This document shows, piece after piece, positions 35,160 to 46,929 of a stretch of DNA of 64,000 nt (within the stretch, counting starts at the first letter, position 1; every line of letters starts with the position of its first letter). Position numbers and translations under genes: made by a program. The notes under the pieces are model-generated. The model had not been told where the DNA came from. It worked only from the letters and a program-made list of their open reading frames with translations, and did no database searches. The stretch comes from Microvelia longipes (Eukaryota > Arthropoda > Insecta > Hemiptera > Veliidae). Location of the stretch: contig JACMZG010001913.1 of NCBI GenBank assembly GCA_018340805.1, positions 24,890,729-24,954,728 on the forward strand, given 5' to 3'.

Positions 35160-36795
35160 CTCGTTGGCAGCGTTATGATGTTTGTTATCTTGATAAGTGG
35201 TCTATATGGAATGTGGAATGCAGCGTCATGTCTTTCTTTGTATACTGGGGACGAATGAAGTTGCTGCATCCAAGAATTGCCATTCCACATTTTCCTCTCA
35301 TTTAGATAAAATGTTATTGTATCTGAAATGTTTCATTCGGTATATTCTGAGGATGACTTATGACTGTCTAAAGTGTTCTTTCAAGAAAGTTTAAGACACC
35401 TTGTACCCAATATTTTTTATTTGAACCCGTAATTGAAGTCTTTAATAGTTTTACATCGAGGGAATTTAGTGACTTTAGTCGAACTGTGCTTTCAGTTTTT
35501 ATATTGGTAAATTGTAAAAAAACTTCGGAATTGTAAATTTTTTACGACTTCGGAATGTTTCCTCCAGACAGGTTTCAAAGCCCCTTAGGCTCTGTATTGT
35601 TCGTAAACACTGAAGTATCTTGATGAAATCTGATTTTTAACTAAACTTAATGCTAGAAACCTCAACTAAATTCATTACGGGATTTTGTGTTTTCTAAAGG
35701 TGACTTTTTATTTAACTCGACCTCCACACATTGTAAATAAAAGTAAAACATTGTACTTTTTTAAAGAAAATAAAAAATGGCTTCATTCTCACCTTTTAAT
35801 AAGGTTTTCCTTTTAACACAGACTTTTTTGTTCAACTAAGTTTTGTTGTCTTTACTAACCCAGATTTTTTGTTTTTATTTGCCGCCTCCCTTACTCACCG
35901 CCTCTGCCTCACCCCGCCGCGTCCGATTCCCCAGAGATGGTGAGATTTTCCCCATTATAAACCTCTTTTCTTTTTAACCAAGAGAAAACCAAACAAGTGA
36001 TGAAAAAAAGTGTACCAATGCTGAGGAAAATAATCCACTGCTGGAGGAAAACACAGTCGAGGGTTGAAAAGGAAAAAAAGCCGGAAAGTTATAATGACGT
36101 TTTCGCATTATCTTGATTCAACAATTTAATGGTTTTTAAGGTTTAAAAAAATACCTCGGGAAAAGAACCTGAAAGGTCTAATCTAATACTATGCTCTGCT
36201 TTACTAGATGTTTTAACAAGTCATGGTTATATTTTTATCTTGTCTACAATTCTCTGAAAATGCAAATAATAGTTAAATAAAACCATTAACTCGATTGCAA
36301 AAAGATTTTACCCCTAGAAAGGCGAAAATGTAAACTTTTGTCCATATTTCTCTTTAGCTTGGTCAGTTATGTGAACCTGATGCATCTTAACTTGGAGGTC
36401 TCAAGTTTAATATTCTTTAGTGACGCATTATTTTGACCATTTATGATTTTATAATAATAATAACCAATAATACTATTTCATGGACTCTTACTTAACGGTG
36501 CTTGAGGCATCAAAGTGTTGTTTTCACATTGTTTCTACTTTAAGTCATGAAAATTGTACCATTGTTGATGTAATAAAAATAAATAAAATGTGTTTCTATT
36601 CTATTCTAATAATACTACTTAATAATAGTTATTATTGAATAAATTAATATTTACTATAGGACTACAGTCTTCATTAATCGTAATTTGTAATGTTTAATTA
36701 AACATTATTTCGATAGTTATTAATACGTTTTATTCACCAATTATTATGTTAAGTTAGATATTTTTGCGGTGATTTAATTCGATGTAAACAAACCA
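35160..36795. other. AT-rich intronic DNA
   Basis: No gene recognised. ACACCTTGTACCCAATATTTTTTA at about 35396 may be an end fragment of the dispersed 5S-containing family. Confidence 0.4.
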
Positions 36796-36803
36796 AACGC
36801 ATT

Positions 36804-36932
36804 CGGAGGTTATAACCTGACTTTTTGTGAAGACGTGTGACGTCATTGCAGGAATCGGTATAGGCGGTCAACATTGAAAATTTACTATTTATTCCTGCAA
36901 TGACGTCAATTTCGAACTATAACCTAACCTGT
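36804..36932. mobile_element. short palindromic MITE
   Basis: Outer ends pair imperfectly (GGTTATAACCTGAC with its inverted relative in CTATAACCTAACCTGTC). The inner arms TGACGTCATTGCAGGAAT (36838-36855) and ATTCCTGCAATGACGTCA (36891-36908) are a perfect 18-bp inverted repeat. The arms contain TGACGTCA, the CRE consensus, but a regulatory role is not implied. Confidence 0.7.
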
Positions 36933-37538
36933 CAAAAAAATTGATTTTATTTATAAAATACCTCTAATTAAACCACCTTATAAATTATAACAGCTTGATA
37001 GTTGTATATTTATTCATTCAACTATTCTGAACTGCATTATTTCATTTTAATAAAAAAATATTAAAAAAGACAAAAATTTAGTAATTTATTGTGAAAAATC
37101 GTGTTTGAAGAACCTGAAAACTTTTCCTTAATACATCACATTGAATTGTATTTATATTTATCAAATAACCTATTATATTTATTATTAAGGCTTCTCTCTA
37201 TCTATACTTCAACTTATCCAGCAGAATAGTGTGACCAAACCAAATTATGATATTTTTTTTTATCCCGCTTTGGTGTAAAAAAGTGTAAGAAAGTTTTTAT
37301 ACCCTGTAAAAAGCGGCTTCATTTATTATTAAAAACACTTTACTTAGCAACCATTAAACTTAAATTATATTTAATATGCAGTTATCTACCTTCAACCTTT
37401 TAACACTTTCAGAGCAACTTTTACTTCTTACTACTTTCTATTGCAGGAAAAATATTCTGGTCCCAATAAATTGGACCAAAATGAAAATTAAATAAAGAAA
37501 CATGAATGAATTTTAGTTATTATCATAAATGTACTTAC

Positions 37539-37686
<148 letters not shown>

Positions 37687-37769
37687 TGTGTTGTGTATAA
37701 AACTTATGTTTAGCTGTACATCTAGAAGTATTTAAAGTAAGGTGTATGGATGAACGTGAGAGGATGTAT

Positions 37770-38500
37770 TATTGAACGAACGTAAGTTAGTTTTTACATT
37801 TCAGAAGATTGGGACGGCGCGTATGTTTGTTTGTATGTTTGTGTCGCGATAACTGCCGTAAAAATTAACCGATTTTAATAAAATTTTGTATACAGGTTAA
37901 ACTAATTATGTGTTAGAACTGTATAGTTTTTAGTAATATTCCGAAAAAATATTTTCAAAATGGCAGCCAATATGCGGACCGGATAAAAAAAATTTTTGAG
38001 CGAAAAAATCGTGTTGTATATCATTTTAAAGCTCTTAATGAGTAGAAAAGAAAATATAATGTTTTTATGGTCAACATTTTAAAATTTTTTTTTTTGAAAA
38101 ATTTAAAATGGCGGCTAAAATGATGAACTCAAAAAATTTAAAATTAAAGAATAACTCCGAGTAAATATATCGTTGTCTCTTGATTAAGTAGAACAAAAAT
38201 GATATATACTAAATTCCGAAAATTCAACATGGCGGCCATAATTTAATATAATAATTAGATTTTACTAATTTTATAAGAATTTAATAAAGAAAAAGATCTA
38301 TTGTAATACACTTTAGATATTTTTATACAAATTAAATTAACTATATGTCAGAGCTGTACAGTTTTTGGTAATATTACAAAAAAATATTTTCAAAATGGCG
38401 GCCAATATGGCGGACCGGAAAAAAAATTTGAGCGACGAAATCGTGTTGTATATCGTTTAAAGCTCTTTAAGAGTTAGAAAAAGAAAATATATTGTTGTAT
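37770..38500 (+). repeat. composite repeat family B, head region, copy 1
   Basis: ACATTTCAGAAGATTGGGACG, GTCGCGATAACTGCCGTAAAAA, ACCGATTTTAATAAAATTTTG, TATTTTCAAAATGGC and GTGTTGTATATC recur in order at 54663-55600. Within this copy the segment with GTCAGAGCTGTACAGTTTTTGGT and AAAATGGCGGCCAATATGGC (38340-38490) is a second, internal copy of the module at 37905-38040. The head runs directly into the satellite array. No protein is encoded; the TE class is unknown. Confidence 0.8.
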
Positions 38501-38504
38501 TAAT

Positions 38505-39130
38505 ATAAATCTACGCAATCTAGCGAGCGAAGCGAGCCTTATTTTACTATGTATTATTATAATATATAAGCATTCTAGCGAGCAAAGCGAGCCTTTCCTT
38601 TATATGTATTATTGTAAATATAGCACTCTAGCGAACGAACAGCGAGCCTTTTTAGTATGTATTTATTATAAATATAAGCAATCTAGCGAGCGAAGCTAGC
38701 CTTTTTTACTATGTATTATAATAAATATAAGCATTCTAGCGAGCGAAGCTAGCCTTTTTTACTATGTATTATTATAAATATAGCAATCTAGCGAGCGAAG
38801 CGAGCCTTTTTTAGTATGCATTATTATAAACATGTACACTCTAGCGAGCAAAGCGAGCCTTTTTGCCATGCATTAATATAAATCTACGCAATCTAGCGAG
38901 CGAAGCGAGCCTTATTTACTATGCATTATTATAAATATAAGCAATCTAGCGAGCGAAGCGAGCCTTTTTTTAACTTTGAATTATTATAAATATAAGCAAT
39001 CTAGCGAGCGAAGCGAGCCTTTTTTTAACTTTGAATTATTATAAATATAAGCAATCTAGGGAGCCTTTTTTACTATGTATTATGATAAATACACGTATTG
39101 TAGCGAGTGAAGCGAGCCTTTTTTACTATT
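38505..39130 (+). repeat. satellite tail of family B (GCGAGCGAAGCGAGCC array)
   Basis: About 11 units of roughly 55-60 bases: CTAGCGAGCGAAGCGAGCCT, then TTTTTACTATGTATTATTAT and AAATATAAGCAAT. The GC-rich 20-mer is much better conserved than the AT-rich spacer. It contains the GCGAAGC mini-hairpin core. Units vary in the core (GAGCAAAGCGAG, GAACGAACAGCGAG, GAGCGAAGCTAG). Confidence 0.93.
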
Positions 39131-39329
39131 TAAAATGTTAAAGATACCTTAACTTTTTGACTTTATGCTTTAAAATAGTATAGCGTCCGAATGTTTCGAT
39201 AGACTATCTTCGTTTGCTTTAAATAAATAATTTTATTTGATGTATTCTTTTGACGTGAGTTCTTGGTGCAACGCATTACTAGTTATAGTTTTATATAAGT
39301 AAAATTCAACATGGTGTAATAACATGATG

Positions 39330-39895
39330 CTGGTTTTCTGTGGCCACATGGTTGACATAGGCTTCATGACCACATTGTTGACATAGGCTTCATGACCACA
39401 TGGTTGATATTGGCTTCATGACCACATGGTTGATATAGGCTTCATGACCACATGGTTGATATAGGCTTCATGACCACATGGTTGATATAGGCTTCATGAC
39501 CACATGGTTGATATAGGCTTCATGACCACATTATTGATATAGGCTTCATGACCACATGGTTGATATAGGCTTCATGACCAACGATGTTGATATAGGTTCA
39601 TGACCACATGGTTGAATATAGGCTTCATGACCACATTGTTGATATTCATGACCACAGGCTTCACCACTTGTTGATATAGGCTTCATGACCAAATGGTTGA
39701 TATAGGCTTTATGACCACATGGTTGATATAGGCTTCATGTCCACATGGTTGATAAAGGCTTCATGACCACATTGTTGATATAGGCTCATGACACTTTGAT
39801 ATAGGCTTCATGACCACATGGTTTATATAGGCTTCATGACCTCATGGTTTATATAGGCTTCATGACCACATGGTTGATATAGGCTTCATGTTAAA
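39330..39895 (+). repeat. 26-bp minisatellite
   Basis: About 21 units of ATGGTTGATATAGGCTTCAT followed by GACCAC, with several indels (39580-39680 and 39780-39800). The sequence is unrelated to the 26-bp array at 28655-29455. Its last unit overlaps the start of a spurious open frame at 39870-40058. Confidence 0.95.
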
Positions 39896-40059
39896 AAGGA
39901 GAATTGTTTTTTATTTAGTTGTTGTATGTACGTATTTATATGATCTGTGGGTTTATTGGGGCACTCATCACTTTATCAATGAGTCCTTTCAAAAAAACTA
40001 CTCTCCCTCTCAATTTAAAAAAATTATAAAATTAACTACTAGAAGAATAAATTGCTGAA

Positions 40060-41000
40060 TAATTATACATTTATTTTAAATAAATCAAATCTGTTCTCTA
40101 GTTCGAAGGTATTTTAAATTAAAAAAATATTTAATATTATTTTGTTTGCCACATTCTACATTTCACATCAACATTTAATTAAAAAAAATTAATTAATATT
40201 GGAAAAAATGCATGTTTATGTATTCTTTTTAATTAAAATTAGTTTTATAAATCAAACTACAAATTCTGTTTTTTCCACAAGAATATTTGTTATTTAAATA
40301 GCAGAGCAGGCTTGCGCCATCAACAGTTCTAGGATGTTTTAATTTTTTTTTTTTTTTTTTTAAAAGAGGAATGTAATAAACAAAAATCTCTACTACTATA
40401 ATACTGAAAAAAAGGAAATTGACAATATACACACGCCCTCACATTGTTGAATCCCTTGCTGTTATTTTGAATGTTACACATTACATAGTTTACCTGATAA
40501 ACGAAAACCCTTTGGAAGAAAAAAAGGAATAAGATTACTTTTCTTATTAAAACCTGAAAAAAATGGTTAAACTGTTAACATTTGATTCTTTTTTTTGACT
40601 TTGTAACAAAGATTTTTTTAAGTCTAAAAACCAGGTTCACTCTCTATTTCTTGCTGACTAAAAAAATAACCTTTGCGAAAAAATCCTTTCCTACGGGAAG
40701 AAATACAATTTGAGAAAGTTAAAGAAATCTCTAAGGGCTTAAAAACGAAAATTGAAATAACAAAAATTGTTAAGAAATGTGGCTGCTTGTGATAAAGGAT
40801 GAAGATGTGATGTTTTGATTTTAAATAAAGATAAAATTATGATTAAATTTATATAATATAAAATTTATTAAACGAAGCTAAAAATAATTGTGAGAGGTAA
40901 TATTGCATTTTATAATTAATTATTCAGTAAAAAGAGGCTTAAATATTTTTAAGTACTAAAACAGTAACATTTTTTTTATAATTAAGATATTTTCAGTTTT
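40060..41000. other. AT-rich intronic DNA
   Basis: No feature recognised. Confidence 0.45.
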
Positions 41001-41009
41001 CAGCTTTAA

Positions 41010-41165
41010 ATAAATAAATCGGGTACGGGGTACCTCTGACTATTTCCTCACAAAATCGGATACGCTATGCTCATCCTCCTACTCCGGTCTTGCTTTGCTC
41101 GTCCTTGGATAGTAATACATTCGCTTTTTATTCCCAGCGTATTATTACGTTGAGGTATAAACTTA
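41010..41165 (-). repeat. 5S-family body, antisense fragment
   Basis: ATCGGGTACGGGGTACCTCTG, TTCCTCACAAAATCGGATACGC, CTCATCCTCCTACTCCGG and CTTTGCTCGTCCTTGGATAGT are the complement of the 3' body seen at 58000-58080. CATTCGCTTTTTATTCCCAGCG may be the remnant of the start of that body. Confidence 0.65.
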
Positions 41166-41734
41166 TACTAAATTAGAATAATTACTAAATTATTTCTAAT
41201 TACTAAATTAGAAATAAGTTCTCGAAAAGTCCAATAAAATGTTGACTAATTAACCTAATTTAATCGATAATGAACTAAAGACATTACCAGGGTGTAACAT
41301 AGTTAGGGTCATACTGGAGAAACCATTTAAAGAAGTGCAAAATTTTGAACTGTTTAAATAAACTCTAAATTATTTGATTACCAAGAAGATGATCTCCACT
41401 TAAAACCACTTCGTTTCTTCTCAGAGGTTTTAAAAGGAAAGTTTTGCATCTTATTTGTTATGCTAAAGTTTTTTTCTTAAATTAAAAAGTTATTTAAGAA
41501 AAGGAATATTGCGGATAAAAAGCTTATATCGTTATTGTTCATTTCAGCTTTATTTTCGAGTTTTGATTTTGATGTGATAATAAAAATTAACTTAAAAATT
41601 TAAAATGTTTTAATGAATCTGAGTGGGACTAATTTGTGGACTTTATTCCAAATTAAATATGTCTCCAATCTATAAGCATGACTGTCATTAAGCTCCAAAA
41701 TTGGATCTATACAATAATCAATGATGAAAATGTT

Positions 41735-41850
41735 CATTTTTTTCTGAAGATTAAGATCTTTCGGTGATCATCTTGTCACTGTAGATGAAGAAACGTTTCG
41801 CTACCTCCGTGGGAGGCATCGTCAGGGATGTAGGACATCATGGATGAGAA
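41735..41850 (-). mobile_element. Penelope-like terminal fragment with hammerhead-like motif
   Basis: On the - strand CTGACGATGCCTCCCACGGAG, then GTAGCGAAACG, has the layout CUGANGA / stem II / GAAA of a hammerhead core, though stem II pairs only with mismatches or a shift. Flanking CATGATGTCCTACATC also occurs at 58625-58645 beside a related motif, which defines a family. Penelope-like elements are known to carry hammerhead motifs in their terminal repeats. Confidence 0.5.
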
Positions 41851-42149
41851 CACAATGTTCTACAAAATTGTACTCTGTGTTGTATTTAACATTTAGCACG
41901 CTTTCATTTAGCATCTTTCATTTATCATGCGTGCATTTATCATTTTATTGTTAATTTATTTTTATTTTTTTTAGCATATTTGCTACATTTATAAATAGGA
42001 CACAATGTTTCATACTGTTGACTGTATGGTGTCCCTTTATCTCTTTTTGGCGGTTATTGACATTTTGTAGAACTCCAAACTTAAATGAAATATAGTGACA
42101 GAACCAGCTTTAGTTCTACAATAGTTTTAAATAATGTTTTATTTCATTA

Positions 42150-42190
42150 TAATTTCATAAACCACGGTTTACATCTTCAGAAAACTGAAA
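42150..42190 (-). ncRNA. hammerhead-like motif (isolated)
   Basis: On the - strand CTGAAGATGTAAACCGTGG, then TTTATGAAATT: the CUGAAGA core, one U, a 6-7 bp stem II (GUAAACC/GGUUUAU) and GAAA. Stem III is not convincing, so cleavage is doubtful. It lies about 500 bases from the Penelope reverse transcriptase fragment. Confidence 0.4.
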
Positions 42191-42611
42191 CACAGATATC
42201 ACCAATACATTTATATCACCAAACATAAATCAGAACTTATAAATACTGCAATAAAATCTACTGATTAGAACCTTACCTATATAAAGTTTAAATCATAACA
42301 ATAATAAAAGAAACTATTAAATTAAAACAATTAAACATAATAAAACATTTAAAATATAAAAAACAGACTTGATTTTTAAAAACAAAGGTTCTTCCGATTT
42401 ATCTACAACTTTATCTTCACTTAAAAGTACAATACGACTGACAATAATTATTGACTAGCATATTTGTGATATTTTTTAAAAATAGGTGAATTCACAAACC
42501 TTGTTCTAAAAATTTTAGCTTATACACCCCACACTTTTTTCTTTTTTATTAAATCCTAATTTCGCATTATTAAGTCACTTACTTATAGTTTTGCTTAATG
42601 TTTTTCATAAA

Positions 42612-42723
42612 AATGGAAATAAGTTTGGTCTTACACATATTAATTAATGAATATGTGTATATATTATATATTACATTAATTAATGTGTATAGACCAAAAT
42701 TATTTTTATTTTTATGAAAAACA
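42612..42723. repeat. inverted repeat at the 5' edge of the Penelope fragment
   Basis: TTTTCATAAAAATGGAAATAA, then TTTGGTCTTACACATATTAATTAATG, is repeated inverted as CATTAATTAATGTGTATAGACC and TTTTTATTTTTATGAAAAAC. The right arm includes the start of the reverse transcriptase reading frame (YFYFYEKHF), so a piece of coding DNA has been duplicated in inverted orientation. Confidence 0.8.
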
Positions 42724-42960
42724 TTTTAAAACTAATACAGGTCAAGCTATTGGATCACTATTGAGTCCAATTTTAGCGGAGATGTTTATAGATAAACATC
42801 TCCAATTTATTGATAAATTTGAAAAAGAGTTTATCATAAATAGAGATACTAACCCCTTCTATAAATGTATGGTGTATTACAAGAGGTATGTGGATGACGG
42901 CATTGCAATTAGGAAAGGCACGGATAGATAATTGGACTAGTTTCTAGATTTAGCGTTTTT
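42683..42960 (+). pseudogene. Penelope-like element reverse transcriptase fragment
   Basis: The frame reads YFYFYEKHFKTNTGQAIGSL, LSPILAEMFIDK, then YYKRYVDDGIAIRKGTD. GQAIGSLLSPILAEMF matches the RT4 signature of Penelope-like elements (GLAMGSPLSPILAEIFM), and RYVDD is the catalytic RT5 motif. After two in-frame stops (from 42929) the frame continues with FLDLAF, as in the family. Only fingers/palm residues remain; the thumb and GIY-YIG endonuclease are missing. It is a dead fragment in the second dpr intron. Confidence 0.88.
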
Positions 42961-43267
42961 CTTTCTATTGCACAGGTTTGTAATATAACAGATTTTTGAA
43001 TTAGTTTTGTAATTGTAGTGGGTAGATCTATTGTCTCTAATGATGTGTTTAAAGCTTTAAATTTTCAAACAAAGAAACACAGGGAGCTTATCGTATACAC
43101 AAAATCTGGGTCTGAACCGCCTACGCCCTGTTAGAGCATTCTCCATTTGCAGAAAGAACTAAAGTTATTATCAATATTTATTAATTGTACTGCTAGATTA
43201 TTTATTATACTTAAAAACTTTTTCTTGTAAATATGAGACACGTTAGGGCCAATGGATTCCCTATTCT

Positions 43268-43400
43268 AAGGATTCAAATAAAGACCTATCGACAAATATA
43301 GTTTTAAGCGTATAATTAAAACCAAATAAAAGTCATCCTCAGTACCTACAAAACTATGCTTAAAGCTATAATTTTGGATAGACCTTTATTTGAATCCTTT
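43268..43400. mobile_element. decayed Penelope snap-back fragment
   Basis: AAGGATTCAAATAAAGACCTATC (left) pairs inverted with GATAGACCTTTATTTGAATCCTT (right), and ATATAGTTTTAAGC with GCTTAAAGCTATAAT. Between them the - strand reads GTACTGAGGATGACTTTTAT, then TTGGTT, a decayed version of the CTGATGATGACCTTTAGTTGG hammerhead-like block at 49354. Confidence 0.6.
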
Positions 43401-43779
43401 ATTTTTTATTTATGATTTGAGATTGAGATTGCTGTATCTATAAGTTAAACATGCTGATTAATTTTGTTTACAATTACTATATCTAGGCGATGGTGCATGA
43501 TGGTTCTGTAAGTATCGCCCGGTCGAAGTGGATGGTTTTACTTTCCAAAACGGTTTTTGGTTTATAGACGTTAGTAATAAGTATTTTTCTGAATTAGTCT
43601 CAATTCTAAAGCTATTTCTAGGCGGATGATGATAGCATATTGATTGTATCGTCAAAGATAGTCATATTCATGGTATTTCGTTCTATTGTATTTTTGTACT
43701 ATTATTATTATTAGTTTAATTTTTATCATTGAGTTAACTATCATCAGAATAAGTGTACTAAGTTTTTGTAAGATAAGTA

Positions 43780-43930
43780 ATTTTAAGCAGCATCTAGCAA
43801 GGTCAATACCTGAATAGTTACCGGTGGAATGAATCAAATGAGAGACGAAGCGAGTTTGAAGTTGTTTAGATAAGCGAAACGAGTCAGAAGTGGAGAGGAT
43901 GAGCGTTGCAAATCGGATTAGACAAGTAAA
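43780..43930 (+). repeat. 5S-rRNA-derived repeat, copy 3
   Basis: TTTTAAGCAGCATCTAGCAAGG, then TCAATACCTGAATAGTTACCGGTGGAAT (43781-43830), is a diverged 5S internal-control-region segment. It is followed by GACGAAGCGAGTTTGAAGT, GCGAAACGAGTCAGAAGTGG and AGAGGATGAGC of the family body. A 134-residue - strand open frame across it is an artefact. Confidence 0.75.
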
Positions 43931-44929
43931 TGTGGTTAGGTATCGTAGCAGATTTTTTACATAAAATTTGTTATTTATGTCTAATAAAAACTTGATACAT
44001 TTAAGTTTCAATTTCCCATTGCTGTTTAAAATTAATAAGAAGGATAAACTAAGCAAATTGACAGCAGAGGTGAAGCCAAAGCTGGAAATTTATTATTTGA
44101 CTGACAGTTTAGGAAATAATAATTTTATAGACGAGGAAAGCCGACCAAGGTAAATTTAAAATACCTACTGACGAGTAATGCATAGGAATAGGTAGATCCG
44201 TCGAATTAACGTTTAGAAATTTGAAGTAAAATAGATATTGGAAAATTGTCAGTTCGATATTTTGGTGTTAGTTCGTTCTCTTTGCACGTTGCTTGACGCT
44301 TTGCAGAAAAATACAATTTTGAAAATAAAAATAAATTTAAACGGTTTAATTTGATTACCGTAATAACCTTTCGTTTCTGGTTATTTGACAACTCACAAAA
44401 AATAGCGTTAGAAAGAATTATATTCGTTTATTGCTGGCATCGCCTCACTGGAAAGCATTCTGTACCAATGGAGTTCGTATCGTCGTTGAATTTTTTGTAG
44501 GCAGATAACGTTCAATAAAATAAAAATTAGGACTTAGTTTTAATTCTAGGAAATCTTGCGTGTTAATTTAAATACTTTTTATTTTATTTTTTATTTTATT
44601 TTTATTGAAAACAAAATTATATAACTTGTGCTTGGTTGGGTTAAAACTTGTTAAAAACAACGGTTTAACTTTTAATTCCCATCCCCCCCGACCCATTATT
44701 TTATCATTGAAAAAATAAAATTACGACCGTTGTCAGCAGCAGATTTTAACTTATATAATTATCCGTGCTAGTTCGTATTTCTCTTTATTAACTCTTTACT
44801 GTAAATATCAATTATTTATATTAATGAAAGATTAAATTTAGCGCTTACTTGAATTACTAATACTTATTGGTCTGTTATGTTAATTGGAATGTAATTTACT
44901 TTGTACTTTTATTTGAAATATTTAATTTT

Positions 44930-45140
44930 CGCTTTTCCTCATTTATACCGTAGATATATTATAGTGAAGTATTGTATTGTAAAAATATCCCAAAGTGGAA
45001 TTGGACCTGAATTATTTGTTTCTGGTGTTTTTAAAACCTCCTCAGTAGGTTTCACAAATTTGTCTTTTTTATTAAAATTTGTCAGTCTTGTATTTATATT
45101 GATGAGGATGTTAGAGGTGGAGGTTTTAAGACAAATAAAT
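44930..45140 (+). repeat. dispersed repeat family A, 5' part
   Basis: TTTCCTCATTTATACCGTAG opens the copy. CCCAAAGTGGAATTGGACCTG, then TTTCTGGTGTTTTTAAAACCTCC and AGTAGGTTTCACAAATTTGTC, follow. The open frame across it is an artefact. Confidence 0.65.
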
Positions 45141-45484
45141 GTTAATACTTTTTAATAAGATACTTTAAACAATTTTCATTGTAAAGAATTATATAAAATT
45201 ACATGGGAGAGAAAATAACCAGACAGACTTAATATTTTTTGAGAAGGTTAGTTCTTACATAATCAGCTGACTATGACCGGACGTAACCGCCACTATTTAA
45301 AATAGCATCACAAGATTACAACATGTTTCAGAGGAGGGTACAAAACCAATCTTTAGGTCTAGTTGTGCTATCTATCGGCAAAATATTGTTTATATTGTCA
45401 CTAACTGGAAACGAAGAATTATCATAATTTTTTTTATAATATTTTATTTTTTACGACTTTTTAAATCCTCTGTTTTTGAACTAT

Positions 45485-45620
45485 AAACGTTAAGCAACAT
45501 CAAACGACTTCAGTGCCTGGATGGTTAACTGTCGGAAAGCTAAGACGAGCGAAGAGAGTCCAAAGACGTTTTGCAGTATAAATTTGTTAATTTTTATATT
45601 GTTAGGGCGAGTGAAGCGAT
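45485..45620 (+). repeat. 5S-rRNA-derived repeat, copy 4
   Basis: ACGTTAAGCAACATCAAACG, then CTTCAGTGCCTGGATGGTTAAC (45488-45530), retains box A (GTTAAGCAAC) nearly as in genuine 5S rRNA. The body GACGAGCGAAGAGAGTCC, AAAGACGTTTTGCAGTATAAAT and GGGCGAGTGAAGCGATG follows. Confidence 0.78.
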
Positions 45621-45769
45621 GAAGAAGTATACTTGTACCAAATTTAAACTCAATTAGATTATTACATTTAATCCGATCGCATCATTTTTCATGATTTTTG
45701 AAATATATTTTGAGTTATTATTGTGGGTCAAAGACGTCATGGAAAAAATATTTCCTAAACAGCACAACC

Positions 45770-45970
45770 ACAGCGGTTGACTGATTTTACAAAGTTTCAA
45801 CTCAGTAGCATAAATACTCTAGGAGCTACGATGAGACAGCTTTGTGAAAAACCACTCAGGATGCCTTAAAAACACCTGAAACGGATAATTCCGATGACAT
45901 TCCGGTTTTGGATTTTTTTGTAAACACAACACGTTTCCTATATACCTACGATATAAATGAGGAAAAGTAA
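45770..45970 (-). repeat. dispersed repeat family A, antisense copy
   Basis: ACAAAGTTTCAACTCAGTAGC, AAATACTCTAGGAGCTACGATG, CACTCAGGATGCCTTAAAAACACC, AACGGATAATTCCGATGACATTCC and CACAACACGTTTCCTATATACC follow in order. This is one of the best preserved copies of the head. Confidence 0.75.
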
Positions 45971-46079
45971 AAAAAGTGATAACATTCAGGTTTTTTACTT
46001 AAATGTTGATATTTAATTTTTTAATTAAATCCAAAATGTTTCCTACGGAGTTTTTGGATATTGTACTTAAACGTTCATC

Positions 46080-46150
46080 GGAGGATGTATCAATAAGTAA
46101 CTAAATACTGAGCGAAGTCAGTGCCTGGATGGGTGGCTGCTATGAACAAA
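46080..46150 (+). repeat. 5S-rRNA-derived repeat, copy 5 (fragment)
   Basis: GAAGTCAGTGCCTGGATGGGTGGC (46115-46138) preserves the 5S box C segment. The rest of the family body is missing. Confidence 0.6.
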
Positions 46151-46929
46151 ACAAATATATTTACTATTTGAAACAAAACGATGGTTGTTTGCACATTGTT
46201 GAGACATCGACAACGTTGTCAATGTGCCTTCTCTTCTTTGCAAATCCTTTTATTTTGATCAAAAAGGTCCAAATTTCTGGAGTATCTCTTTTTTTCAAGG
46301 TACATTTAAATATAATTTTAATTAAATACATAAATAAATGCTTGTATAAATTTCCTTAAACAATTTGTTAAGTTTCCCTTCTCGAAAATACTTTGAATTG
46401 TTTTAAATAAAATATTTTATCAGCTTTTAAAATACCTTCAAATACATTAAGTAAAATTATCTCGACCTAACTTATTGTTATTCATGCTTTAATTTTAATT
46501 TTCATATAATTCTCCTTGTGATTTGTCAATGTTACATACCAATGAGATTGAATTACATCCGACTCATTTTGCTCTCAATTCACCCTTGTTACAAACAAAG
46601 ACAATAGGAGACGTCTAACTAATTTCGTGATAAATATTAGTATTTATATTTTCATGGACTTTTGATACTTTATAATATTAATTTAATACATTTATCTCGC
46701 TAGCGTAGTCAGTCGAGCTAATGCACTCCCGCCGTCCACACTCAGCCGTACTCAATTTTTAATTTCGCTTATATAATTTCGTCAAATTCGCAAACACCTT
46801 TGAAAACAGGTACCTGTCGCGTTTTACTCAATTTTTTATAAGCAGATTTATGGTGGATTTTCTTTTTTATTTAATTTACTTTTTTACGCTAAACATACAG
46901 TCCTCACGCTACTTTTTTGATAACGCGAG

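Noticed and set aside
36838..36908. Paired TGACGTCA sites as a CREB regulatory module
   Set aside because: They are the inner arms of a palindromic MITE-like element; no other promoter evidence nearby.
38505..39130. Possible CRISPR array (regular 20-base repeat with spacers)
   Set aside because: Eukaryotic context, spacers are similar to each other, repeats vary: it is a satellite array.
43652..44056. 134-residue minus-strand open frame
   Set aside because: It runs antisense through a 5S-derived repeat copy and AT-rich flank; no conserved motif.
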